DNA from: Leptospiraceae bacterium
GTDB taxonomy: Bacteria > Spirochaetota > Leptospiria > Leptospirales > Leptonemataceae
Length of the DNA stretch: 6,253 nucleotides
Assembly (NCBI GenBank): GCA_020440935.1
Contig: JAGRNC010000159.1
Coordinates: 1 to 6,253 of the forward strand
Reading direction: 5' to 3'
Below, piece by piece: positions 1-5,860 of this stretch. Every line of letters starts with the position of its first letter. Position 1 is the stretch's first letter. Both the position numbers and the translations under genes were made by a program. The notes beneath the pieces are model-generated. The model ran no database searches and was not told the DNA's origin. It saw only the letters and a program-made list of their open reading frames with translations.

Positions 1-662
1 TCGGCGATGGTGGCGGGGTTCAGAGGATGGTCTTCGGGGATGCCCGCTTCTACTTTACCTACCAGGTCTGCGCCCACGTCGGCCGCTTTGGTGTAGATAC
101 CGCCGCCCACACGAGCAAACAGCGCAATAGAAGATGCTCCCAGAGAGAATCCGGAAAGGATGTTTAGAACTCTTGCTGTGGCTTCATTTTCAAAGCCGTA
201 GATACTTTCGTATCCTGCGAACAGGGCCGCCAGGCCCAGGGTTCCCAGACCAACCACCGACAGACCCATAACCGATCCACCGGAGAAGGCAATGGATAGC
301 GCCTTTTCCAGCGAGCTGCGGGCTCCGTTGGTAGTGCGTACGTTTGCCTTTGTGGCAACGCGCATTCCCAGAAATCCAGCCAATCCGGAACAAAGAGCGC
401 CTACGAAGAAGCTCAGTGCTACGAGCGGGGATGATGTAGCGGGGTCGGCCGTAATTCCAAGAATGGCCGCTACCACAATTACAAAGATAATGAGTACTTT
501 ATACTCAGCCTTTAGAAAGGCCATGGCGCCTTCTGCAATGTGGGCGCCGATTTTGATCATTTTATCTGTGCCCGGCTCCTGCTTATTGATCCACGCAGTA
601 CGCCAGAAGCTGTACAGAAGGGCTAGAACGCCCGATCCGATCGCAATATACACGTATTCCAT
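1..662 (-). CDS. hppA: Membrane-bound proton-translocating (or Na+-translocating) pyrophosphatase, N-terminal part, truncated by window edge
   Basis: Membrane pyrophosphatases hydrolyse cytoplasmic pyrophosphate to phosphate and use the energy to pump H+ or Na+ across the inner membrane. The visible 220 codons begin MEYVYIAIGS and carry hydrophobic membrane segments near residues 3-20, 55-72, 78-100, 122-150 and 165-183. The family signature GGIYTKAADVGADLVGKVE spans residues 187-205 and contains the D-x7-K-x-E substrate-site motif (D195, K203, E205). It is followed by EAGIPEDHPLNPATIA, which in the family leads into the NVGDNVGD metal-binding motif; that part lies outside the window. The start is ATG at 662-660, supported by AAGGAG six bases upstream. 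The family is usually about 650-800 residues, so roughly two thirds is missing at the left edge. K+ dependence and ion specificity cannot be judged because the deciding residues are absent. The gene is divergent from the exported protein at 969. Confidence 0.97.
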   Translation of the reverse strand, partial: MEYVYIAIGSGVLALLYSFWRTAWINKQEPGTDKMIKIGAHIAEGAMAFLKAEYKVLIIFVIVVAAILGITADPATSSPLVALSFFVGALCSGLAGFLGMRVATKANVRTTNGARSSLEKALSIAFSGGSVMGLSVVGLGTLGLAALFAGYESIYGFENEATARVLNILSGFSLGASSIALFARVGGGIYTKAADVGADLVGKVEAGIPEDHPLNPATIA

Positions 663-668
663 GTATTT

Positions 669-674
669 CTCCTT
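669..674 (-). promoter_or_regulatory. Ribosome binding site of hppA
   Basis: On the minus strand this reads AAGGAG, six bases before the ATG at 662-660. It is the clearest Shine-Dalgarno sequence in the window and fixes the hppA start. Most other genes here have weak or no such signal. Confidence 0.85.
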
Positions 675-694
675 AATATTAGAAGTCGCACCCT

Positions 695-720
695 GCCAGG
701 GCAGTGATGCCGCCAGGGCA
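695..720. repeat. 9-base direct repeat GCCAGGGCA, two copies 17 bases apart
   Basis: GCCAGGGCA occurs at 695-703 and again at 712-720. The left copy also lies in the small palindrome CCCTG-C-CAGGG (691-701). The two copies sit 33-58 bases upstream of the hppA start codon, where a transcription factor could bind. The spacing is a little under two helical turns. Any operator role is inference, since no regulator is encoded nearby. Confidence 0.4.
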
Positions 721-968
721 TGCAGAATTCTATTTATGTTCCGAATGCCCGTTACGCTCCCGATTCCGGTTGCGCTTTCTCTATTTCCTGGCTCGAACCG
801 CGCCTTATGAATCAAGTTCTGGGGAGATTCATCGAAGATGGAATACAGGACGATTCCTATCTTGCCAGGAAGGCCATCAGCACAATGACTGCCCCACATC
901 TGTCAAGCCGAAAACCCCGACTTCGGTGCCTCTCGCCTTTAGCACTACGGTACGTAGTAGCGAGCCCG

Positions 969-2321
969 ATGCGTGCTATTCGGAAGGACTTGTTTTTGCG
1001 GTGGGGCCGTCGGGCCTGGGCTCTTCTATTTGTAGCGGCCTGCTTTGGCTCGGGGATCTGGGGCCGCAATGTCGATGACCAGAATCTACAGTCCGCCGAG
1101 CAGTCCTATCGAAGGGGCTTTGCCACCGAGGCCGAACATTATCTGGAACGCATTCCGGCTTCTAGCGAGGTTCGCTCCAGCCAGCAATATTTGGAATTGC
1201 GAACGCTACTCCATTTCTACACCGGTGACATTGTATCGGCGCGCAGGGAGTTGGCTCAGCTTCATTCAGGTGGGCGCATTGATCCGTCGAATGCCGATCC
1301 ATTCGATCTCTACTATTTAGAAGAGCTTTTTGCCTTGCGGCAATTTCCCTTGCTGTCTATTTTGAAGAGCGATGGTAACTCGGATTGGTCGGACTTTGAG
1401 AAACGATTGGCCCAGGCCAGTTATCCTCTATTTGCCTGTACCATAAACCGTGATCCGGAAAGCGGGGCCTGGTATCTTCCGGGCAAAGTGCCGCTACAGA
1501 AGCATCTACTTTTTAAGGATCCTCTGGCCTTCGATTCCGTTCGCGGCCGAAAAGCAAATCCGGGCGATGTATTTCAGCTGGCTCTTCTGGCCCGCATCGC
1601 CCGGTCCTATGCGGCAATCAAGAATGGCCGACCGGTTTCGAACGAGGCCTCCCCCGGCCGCGAACTACGTCTCTGTCGCGAATCGCTGGAGCGTCAGATG
1701 GAGAAATCCGGCCCATTCACAGAATCCACCAGGTCCCAACTGGAGGAATACCTGTATCGGCTTTATTTCGCCCAGTGGGCTCTTACCGATTCCGTGGATT
1801 CTTTGTTCGACCTTGCGGACTTTCTGTATCGGGGCAAAGATGATCCTGGGAAGGCTGCCGAATCCATCTATTTATTTCGAATGGCCATTGCCAGACTCAT
1901 CGCCGAGCTTCCGTGGAAGGTTGATTCGCATGCCGAGGCAGGCGAAAGCCGGCGTAGCCGCTTTTTTCTTGCGATGATACTGCGAAAACTGGAGGCGCTC
2001 TATGGTCGGCTGGATCGGCCAGGCGATGCCAAAACTGTGGCATCCATGGCCGGCGCCATTGAAGAATTCCTTTATGCCACGTCGGGATCGGTGTCGGCGG
2101 AACAGGCGGCTCAGTCCATGGCTGCCATGCGACGGGGCATCCTCGATGCATGCAGCGAAGACCGATCCAACCGCGAATCTTTTGTATTTCGTATACTTTT
2201 TGCCGGCGATGAAAAGGCCAGAGCCTTGCTTCAGCGAACGCTTTCCAGGCGCGATGCCGATGCCGAATCGTCCGAGCTTTTTTCTGTTATGGAATTTCGG
2301 TACGGCGAGCTTTCGCCTTGA
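969..2321 (+). CDS. Exported, probably lipid-anchored, TPR-like helical protein of unknown function
   Basis: I do not recognise a named family. From ATG 969 the protein is 450 residues and opens with an export signal: a basic n-region (MRAIRKDLFLRWGRR), a short hydrophobic core (AWALLFV) and the lipobox-like V-A-A-C ending at C25, which suggests a lipoprotein. Ordinary signal-peptidase cleavage near residue 32 is an alternative. The rest is rich in Ala, Leu, Arg and Glu and looks almost wholly helical. Residues 39-63 (NLQSAEQSYRRGFATEAEHYLERIP) and 73-99 have the small/large residue spacing of tetratricopeptide repeats, and more helix pairs follow around residues 260-330. The start was chosen because it places the export signal at the N-terminus; it has no ribosome binding site. 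Earlier in-frame ATGs at 720, 807 and 885 would put 28 or more residues ahead of the signal. The last 91 bases overlap the convergent cyclase gene. The role may be envelope scaffolding or protein-protein contact, but this is a guess. Confidence 0.72.
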   Translation: MRAIRKDLFLRWGRRAWALLFVAACFGSGIWGRNVDDQNLQSAEQSYRRGFATEAEHYLERIPASSEVRSSQQYLELRTLLHFYTGDIVSARRELAQLHSGGRIDPSNADPFDLYYLEELFALRQFPLLSILKSDGNSDWSDFEKRLAQASYPLFACTINRDPESGAWYLPGKVPLQKHLLFKDPLAFDSVRGRKANPGDVFQLALLARIARSYAAIKNGRPVSNEASPGRELRLCRESLERQMEKSGPFTESTRSQLEEYLYRLYFAQWALTDSVDSLFDLADFLYRGKDDPGKAAESIYLFRMAIARLIAELPWKVDSHAEAGESRRSRFFLAMILRKLEALYGRLDRPGDAKTVASMAGAIEEFLYATSGSVSAEQAAQSMAAMRRGILDACSEDRSNRESFVFRILFAGDEKARALLQRTLSRRDADAESSELFSVMEFRYGELSP

Positions 2322-3802
2322 TACATGCGCACCACAGGAGTAGGGCGTCCCACGCCTTTGAGGATTGCTTCTTTTCGTTCCGTTTGCATGCCGCTATTTT
2401 GTATCATTTCGGCCACCGATGGGTGATTCCAGATTGAATCGGTAATCCAAATTTCTCCCGAGCTTGCCAGACCCTGCACCCGGGCTGCCACATTCACCGA
2501 TTGCCCAAAGTAATCCAGTCGATCATCGGTCATGACGGCCAGAGCGGGCCCTTCGTTCAGTCCCACCTTCAAGCCAAGTTCGTAGCCCTGATCTTTCCAT
2601 CTGGTATTCAGCGCATCCAGCCGCTCCAGCATTTCCAGCGCGGCCATCATGCCATCGACAGGTCGGGAGAAACTGGCCATGATTGCATCGCCCATGGTTT
2701 TGACAATGGCGCCTTCGTGTTTCTTGACGGTAGCCGTTAATTCTTTGAAGTGATCCTGCACCAGTCGATAGGCTACCAGGTCGCCGGCGCGGTCGTACAT
2801 CTCTGTGGAACCACGTAAATCGGTGAACAGAAGAGTAAGACTCTTGATATTAAGGTTGAGATTGGGCGAAAGCTGTTGGATGCGGAACAGTTCGCGAAAG
2901 CTTTGATTGTTGAGTAGTTCGCGTGCGGTCAGGAAGGGATCTACTTTCGTGGGATGGATTGCTACGATTTCCGTGATGACATTCGGGTTTGGATGCAGAA
3001 CGTTAGTGCCCACTCTTCGCGCCGTGCGATTATGCACGTGCACAATGTACTTGCCTGGCGGAACTCTTTTTTCGAAAGGAGTAAAGCCCGACTCAAGAAG
3101 CTCTATGTGCAACTCATCCCCCGGATTGGTGGCCTCCGGATCGACGTAGAAGAAAGAGCCCGAATTGGCATCGACGGTGGCCACCTGTAAAATATGGCCC
3201 TGGCGATTGGAACCTTCCTGCAGTTTGGTCCCAAAGGAGAAGCTGGATTCTGGTTCCAGAACCTGGAATCCGCGCATGGTGCTCTGAATCCAGGCAAGGA
3301 GTTCCGGCGATTTATTGTAGTTTGGAGAAAAATGATATCGAAAGTAATTCTCTACGGTTGCCAGAGGATCGATTCGAAGCGCATGCACGGATTCATGAAT
3401 TCTAAAAGCCACCTCCACATGATCATCCAGCTGCGTTTCCACGTTGATGTTGCAGATATAGCAATGGAATGATTCGCCTTCAATTTGATCCAATTCCTGA
3501 TGCGAATGCACAATGCCGCCGCACATAGGGCATGTAAGATTGTATAAGAAATCGAACAGTCCTACCTTGGCGCCATGAACAAATGTGTGGATTGTATCTT
3601 GAGTATCCAGCTGATGCGAACGCGCGAATGTGTACGGATTGATTCGATTCAAGGCCCAATCATCCATTTCTGGCAACTGGCGTTGCATTACCTCGAGGAC
3701 TGTGGGCGAAAGCTGCAAAAAGCTCTTTAATGCGGCAAATTTCTGATCCAATACAGCTTCTTTCATCGGAGGCAAGTATCCGCCAAAATCTGGAATCGGC
3801 AA
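2231..3802 (-). CDS. Class III adenylate cyclase with cysteine-containing N-terminal region
   Basis: Predicted to make cAMP from ATP. The C-terminal catalytic domain covers about residues 318-495 and keeps the full class III set. The metal-binding aspartates are D328 (in LLFTDLRGS) and D372 (in KTMGDAIMASF). The adenine-selecting pair is K368 and D430. The transition-state residues are N437 and R441 (in GQSVNVAARV). The Lys/Asp pair points to adenylate rather than guanylate cyclase. The N-terminal 300 residues include two CxxC knuckles (C91/C94 and C114/C117), probably binding zinc, as in the DUF5939-type region found before such cyclases; the family name is from memory. There is no signal peptide or membrane segment, so it is likely cytoplasmic. 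The longest frame starts at TTG 3802; ATG 3766 (MKEAVLDQKF) is an equally good start, and neither has a ribosome binding site. Upstream, an in-frame TAG blocks further extension. The 3' end overlaps the convergent gene by 91 bases, and the final 25 or so residues form a polar tail beyond the domain. Confidence 0.93.
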   Translation of the reverse strand: MPIPDFGGYLPPMKEAVLDQKFAALKSFLQLSPTVLEVMQRQLPEMDDWALNRINPYTFARSHQLDTQDTIHTFVHGAKVGLFDFLYNLTCPMCGGIVHSHQELDQIEGESFHCYICNINVETQLDDHVEVAFRIHESVHALRIDPLATVENYFRYHFSPNYNKSPELLAWIQSTMRGFQVLEPESSFSFGTKLQEGSNRQGHILQVATVDANSGSFFYVDPEATNPGDELHIELLESGFTPFEKRVPPGKYIVHVHNRTARRVGTNVLHPNPNVITEIVAIHPTKVDPFLTARELLNNQSFRELFRIQQLSPNLNLNIKSLTLLFTDLRGSTEMYDRAGDLVAYRLVQDHFKELTATVKKHEGAIVKTMGDAIMASFSRPVDGMMAALEMLERLDALNTRWKDQGYELGLKVGLNEGPALAVMTDDRLDYFGQSVNVAARVQGLASSGEIWITDSIWNHPSVAEMIQNSGMQTERKEAILKGVGRPTPVVRMYQGESSPYRNSITEKSSDDSASASRLESVR

Positions 3803-3948
3803 GTAGAAATTTGTATATGCAAATGAAAGGCCGGGGCGCTAAAGCTGCTCCAGCCCTGGGAATTCAGTTAGATGTGGACCCCGCCCGAGTACGCACTCAT
3901 GGAATTTTGGGTCGTGGGTTCTGGGCGCCGGGGTTTCCGCGTGGCTGA

Positions 3949-4350
3949 CTACGGGGCCGGCCAGCCAGATGGAACATTTCCGTCCACTTTGCCCAGCCCC
4001 ACTTCGGTCATATTCAGATTCTGGGTAAACAGTCGATTAAATACACCGCTATCGCCTGGATCCTGGAAAGTCACTGTGACCAGCGTGGATTTTCCGTTCT
4101 CGTCGTGGATTCCCAGGTCCACCAATCGCTGTCCCGGTTTCAGCGACAGAAGCAATCCTAACTTTCCGTCGGTTTTCTCATCGTATGTTTGGTGGACTTT
4201 AAACTTGAGACCCGCATTGCCCATGGCATCGATCAGTGCAGGAATAAAGGTACCCACCGGCTGGGGCGCCCGATAGATCCGTTTTTCGGCCATCAAGGAG
4301 CCTGTTATTAGAAATGCGGCGATGGCCGCGATCAGGTAATATCTTCGCAT
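3949..4350 (-). CDS. Small exported protein of unknown function
   Basis: This 133-residue protein has a clear Sec signal peptide: MRRYY, a hydrophobic core (LIAAIAAFLITGSL) and likely cleavage after A21 (LMA before EKR). That leaves a mature periplasmic or secreted protein of about 112 residues. No cysteine follows the core, so it is not a lipoprotein. The mature part looks like a mixed alpha/beta domain, with a predicted helix around 35-48 (FIPALIDAMGNAGL) and later strands such as STLVTVTFQ. I recognise no family. The start is ATG 4350-4348, with GGAG six bases upstream. It ends 146 bases before the cyclase on the same strand, so the two could be co-transcribed, though that gap is long enough for a separate promoter. 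It is divergent from the FliG-like gene. Confidence 0.82.
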   Translation of the reverse strand: MRRYYLIAAIAAFLITGSLMAEKRIYRAPQPVGTFIPALIDAMGNAGLKFKVHQTYDEKTDGKLGLLLSLKPGQRLVDLGIHDENGKSTLVTVTFQDPGDSGVFNRLFTQNLNMTEVGLGKVDGNVPSGWPAP

Positions 4351-4356
4351 TGTTGT

Positions 4357-4360
4357 CTCC
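4357..4360 (-). promoter_or_regulatory. Ribosome binding site of the small exported protein
   Basis: GGAG on the minus strand, six bases before ATG 4350-4348. It supports that start and the signal peptide that begins there. Confidence 0.65.
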
Positions 4361-4365
4361 GCTGG

Positions 4366-4380
4366 CCCCTGAAACAGGGG
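4366..4380. other. Perfect 6-bp hairpin in the leader of the small exported protein
   Basis: CCCCTG and CAGGGG pair around a three-base AAA loop (TTT on the minus strand). On the minus strand this lies just upstream of the GGAG site at 4357-4360, so it would form in the mRNA leader close to the ribosome binding site. It could affect translation or stability. It is short and could be chance. Confidence 0.35.
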
Positions 4381-4393
4381 AATCCACGAGATT

Positions 4394-4416
4394 GAGCCCT
4401 ACTATGGCTCTTTTCT
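4394..4416 (+). terminator. Small terminator-like hairpin followed by TTTTCT
   Basis: GAGCC (4394-4398) pairs with GGCTC (4406-4410) around a seven-base loop and is followed on the plus strand by TTTTCT. The shape resembles an intrinsic terminator, but the stem is only 5 bp. It sits between divergent genes, where no plus-strand transcript is expected to end. It could stop antisense transcription across the small exported gene, act as a leader element, or be chance. Confidence 0.25.
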
Positions 4417-4441
4417 ACCCATCGGCCCTGTCCAGATTTCC

Positions 4442-4447
4442 TTGACA
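4442..4447 (+). promoter_or_regulatory. Possible -35 element (TTGACA) for the FliG-like gene
   Basis: A perfect sigma70 -35 hexamer lies 31 bases before the GTG start at 4479. At 16-18 bases further on there is no good -10 hexamer (TCATGC, CATGCG and ATGCGA fit poorly). If used, transcription would begin only a few bases before the start codon, giving an almost leaderless mRNA. The match may be accidental. Confidence 0.25.
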
Positions 4448-4478
4448 CCAAATCGATGCAAAATCATGCGAAAGGTCC

Positions 4479-4802
4479 GTGATTGAAAAGGTAAACCAGC
4501 TTCTATTTTTTGACAACCTGGCATTGTATTATGTTCTTCGAGAAATCCCGCCCGTCGTCGTCGCGCGCGCATTTTTAACCATCGACTCCCGCCTGAGCGG
4601 ATCGCTACTGGGTATCATGGATGCGGAGCAGAGGACTACGGTTCATGCTTACATGATTAAGGAAAACGACGAAGACGCCACAAAAAACGAGCAGGCGGCG
4701 CATTCCCTGGTGGATGTGGCAAACGAGCTGATGAAGAAAGGCATCATCAAAAAGGAAGGCCAGCACTTTCGAGGAGTGCAGGCCGCCGAATCAGAAAGCT
4801 AA
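4479..4802 (+). CDS. Stand-alone FliG C-terminal-domain-like protein
   Basis: FliG is the flagellar switch subunit whose C-terminal domain meets the stator and generates torque. This 107-residue protein resembles only that domain. Residues 8-30 (LLFFDNLALYYVLREIPPVVVAR) line up with the conserved FliG-C helix around its LREV motif. From VLRE to IMD the 30-residue spacing matches that from VLRE to NMS in FliG. The end, around residues 76-93 (SLVDVANELMKKGIIKKE), matches the last helix and G-E-I strand. By this alignment D12 and R21 match the torque residues Asp288 and Arg297 of E. coli FliG, while Asp289 is replaced by N13. FliG N and middle domains, for FliF and FliM binding, are absent; full FliG is about 330-350 residues. 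The start is GTG 4479: an in-frame stop at 4443-4445 blocks extension, and AAAGG lies only three bases ahead. No signal peptide is seen, so it is cytoplasmic. It could be a motor-modulating paralogue or a repurposed domain. The alignment is from memory. Confidence 0.75.
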   Translation: MIEKVNQLLFFDNLALYYVLREIPPVVVARAFLTIDSRLSGSLLGIMDAEQRTTVHAYMIKENDEDATKNEQAAHSLVDVANELMKKGIIKKEGQHFRGVQAAESES

Positions 4803-4805
4803 GCA

Positions 4806-4832
4806 TTCCGGCCGCAGATGCCTGGGCCGGAA
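4806..4832. terminator. Inverted repeat between convergent genes, possible bidirectional terminator
   Basis: TTCCGGCC (4806-4813) and GGCCGGAA (4825-4832) form a perfect 8-bp GC-rich stem with an 11-base loop. It begins four bases after the stop of the FliG-like gene and lies 31 bases beyond the stop of the convergent lipoprotein gene. Neither side has a T-run, so it is not a classical intrinsic terminator. Its position suggests shared transcript-end or stability function. Confidence 0.55.
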
Positions 4833-4863
4833 ACTCGGATCGCTACCGTCTAAATGGTCCTCT

Positions 4864-5781
4864 TTACTGATCCTTGCCGACCATCCGCTTCAGGCTCTTC
4901 CAGATTCGCTTCCATTGCCAGAGTATCACCGCAAGGATTAAGAGCCATAAGATGTTTTCCAGTAGCCAGTACGTCAGGGCCAGGAAAGAATTCAGCACCG
5001 ATTTTAGAGCGTTCTGATAGGCGGGCACCTCAATGGCGCTTTCGGCAGCGGGGCCCTGCACATAGATCTCAATCGTTGCCCATTTTACCCGATCCTGGAT
5101 CTTCCATTTCTCGAACTGCGCCTGATCCTGCTGATCTTCGGAAGCGCTAATCAGGTTTTCGGCCTGAATCTGATTCTGTGGCGCCGCGCGATTCTGCAGA
5201 GCCTGACGTCGAATGGAACGCAGCGCTTCGCGCTTTAGTTTGATGCCCTGCCAAACCAGGTTTTCCGTATGGTCGGTAACATCTACGGACTCCTGTTTTA
5301 GAATACCAATGGAGCGGAGCTCTTTCAGAGCATCATAGAGTCGGGCCGAATCCACTCGCATGGTGGCCTGAAAATACTGGGTCTCATAGGCAGAAGTGCG
5401 AGAAGAAGAAAGAAAACCGTATTTGGAAGCGACCCGGTAGGCAGTCTCTCGCGCCTCCAGCACCGAATCGGATTTAAAGTTAAGATGAACCTGATACTCC
5501 AGCATTCGCTCTTTTGCGTCCAGGCTAACATCCAGAGCAATGGGGCTGAATAAATCTCCGGATTCTATTTCATCTTTCTTTTCTGCGCCGGTTTGTTGAT
5601 CATCCGATAGCCGTGCCCGTTCGGTGGCGGGCGCTTGCGCCGAAGGAGCCTCTTCCGATTCGTTGAGTGCGTCTTTCGACATACCTGGTTGAGAAGGGCT
5701 TTCCGATTGGCTACAGCCGGCCATTATTAATGCTGCAAATATGATAGCGGCGGACCGCAGATAAAGTCGACTTGCTTCCAT
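4864..5781 (-). CDS. DUF4349-type lipoprotein with C-terminal membrane segment
   Basis: This 305-residue protein begins with a lipoprotein signal (MEASRLYLRS, then a hydrophobic core and the lipobox M-A-G-C), giving lipidation at C23. Residues 24-75 are a polar, low-complexity linker rich in Ser, Glu, Gln, Ala and Pro. Residues 93-243 match the DUF4349 pattern: an opening strand (MLEYQVHLNF), the helix ending in YGFLSSS, then ATMRVDSARLYDALKELRSIG, ESVDVTD, a helical middle likely to form a coiled coil (about 172-228), and the closing strand WATIEIYVQG. A transmembrane helix covers about residues 266-289, followed by a basic end (KRIWKSLKRM). Together these suggest tethering to the outer face of the inner membrane with a short cytoplasmic tail. 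The biochemical function of DUF4349 proteins is unknown to me. ATG 5781 was chosen for the signal peptide; it has no ribosome binding site. The gene is divergent from the one at 5861 and convergent with the FliG-like gene. Confidence 0.88.
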   Translation of the reverse strand: MEASRLYLRSAAIIFAALIMAGCSQSESPSQPGMSKDALNESEEAPSAQAPATERARLSDDQQTGAEKKDEIESGDLFSPIALDVSLDAKERMLEYQVHLNFKSDSVLEARETAYRVASKYGFLSSSRTSAYETQYFQATMRVDSARLYDALKELRSIGILKQESVDVTDHTENLVWQGIKLKREALRSIRRQALQNRAAPQNQIQAENLISASEDQQDQAQFEKWKIQDRVKWATIEIYVQGPAAESAIEVPAYQNALKSVLNSFLALTYWLLENILWLLILAVILWQWKRIWKSLKRMVGKDQ

Positions 5782-5860
5782 GTAGCTATGACGTAAAAAC
5801 CGGGCCGCAGGTTCAATTCGACTTGCAGGTCCGGACGTTAATGGTTACTTTCGACCATCT

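Larger units (their letters stand above)
663..968. other. Divergent intergenic region between hppA and the exported repeat protein
   Basis: About 300 bases separate the two divergent starts. The hppA side holds its ribosome binding site and a 9-base direct repeat (695-720). The right-hand frame is open from a stop at 705-707, so the downstream gene could begin earlier, at ATG 720, 807 or 885. The peptide encoded upstream of 969 looks unlike a normal N-terminus and would bury the export signal, so I treat this stretch as non-coding. An AGGAAGG at 867-873 lies 11 bases before the ATG at 885 and is the only ribosome-binding-like site on that side. I could not identify a convincing -35/-10 pair for either gene. 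Confidence 0.5.

Noticed and set aside
164..393. Short minus-strand open frames inside hppA
   Set aside because: They are out-of-frame readings of the hppA coding sequence.
675..683. TAATAT-like -10 box for hppA on the minus strand
   Set aside because: It directly abuts the ribosome binding site, so transcription would begin within or after that site, and no -35 element is placed correctly.
292..810. Plus-strand open frame of 172 codons opposite hppA
   Set aside because: It lies antisense to a region with an unmistakable membrane pyrophosphatase signature and runs across the hppA start; its product has no recognisable features.
1450..2343. Alternative plus-strand frames (1450-1977 and 2002-2343) and a minus-strand frame (1897-2151) within the exported repeat protein
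   Set aside because: Their products are rich in Trp, Pro, Arg and Ser as expected for shadow frames, and the main frame is long and has an export signal.
2501..3472. Several plus-strand frames opposite the adenylate cyclase
   Set aside because: They are antisense to conserved catalytic and N-terminal coding sequence and show no domain or start signal.
3872..4276. Plus-strand frame of 134 codons opposite the small exported protein
   Set aside because: The minus-strand frame has a signal peptide and a ribosome binding site, while this one has neither.
4199..4387. Minus-strand 62-codon frame overlapping the small exported gene start
   Set aside because: It is a shifted reading of the signal-peptide gene with no start signal of its own.
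4854..5150. Plus-strand frame of 98 codons opposite the DUF4349 gene
   Set aside because: It is antisense to the C-terminal part of a recognisable lipoprotein and its product is low-complexity Ser/Pro/Arg.
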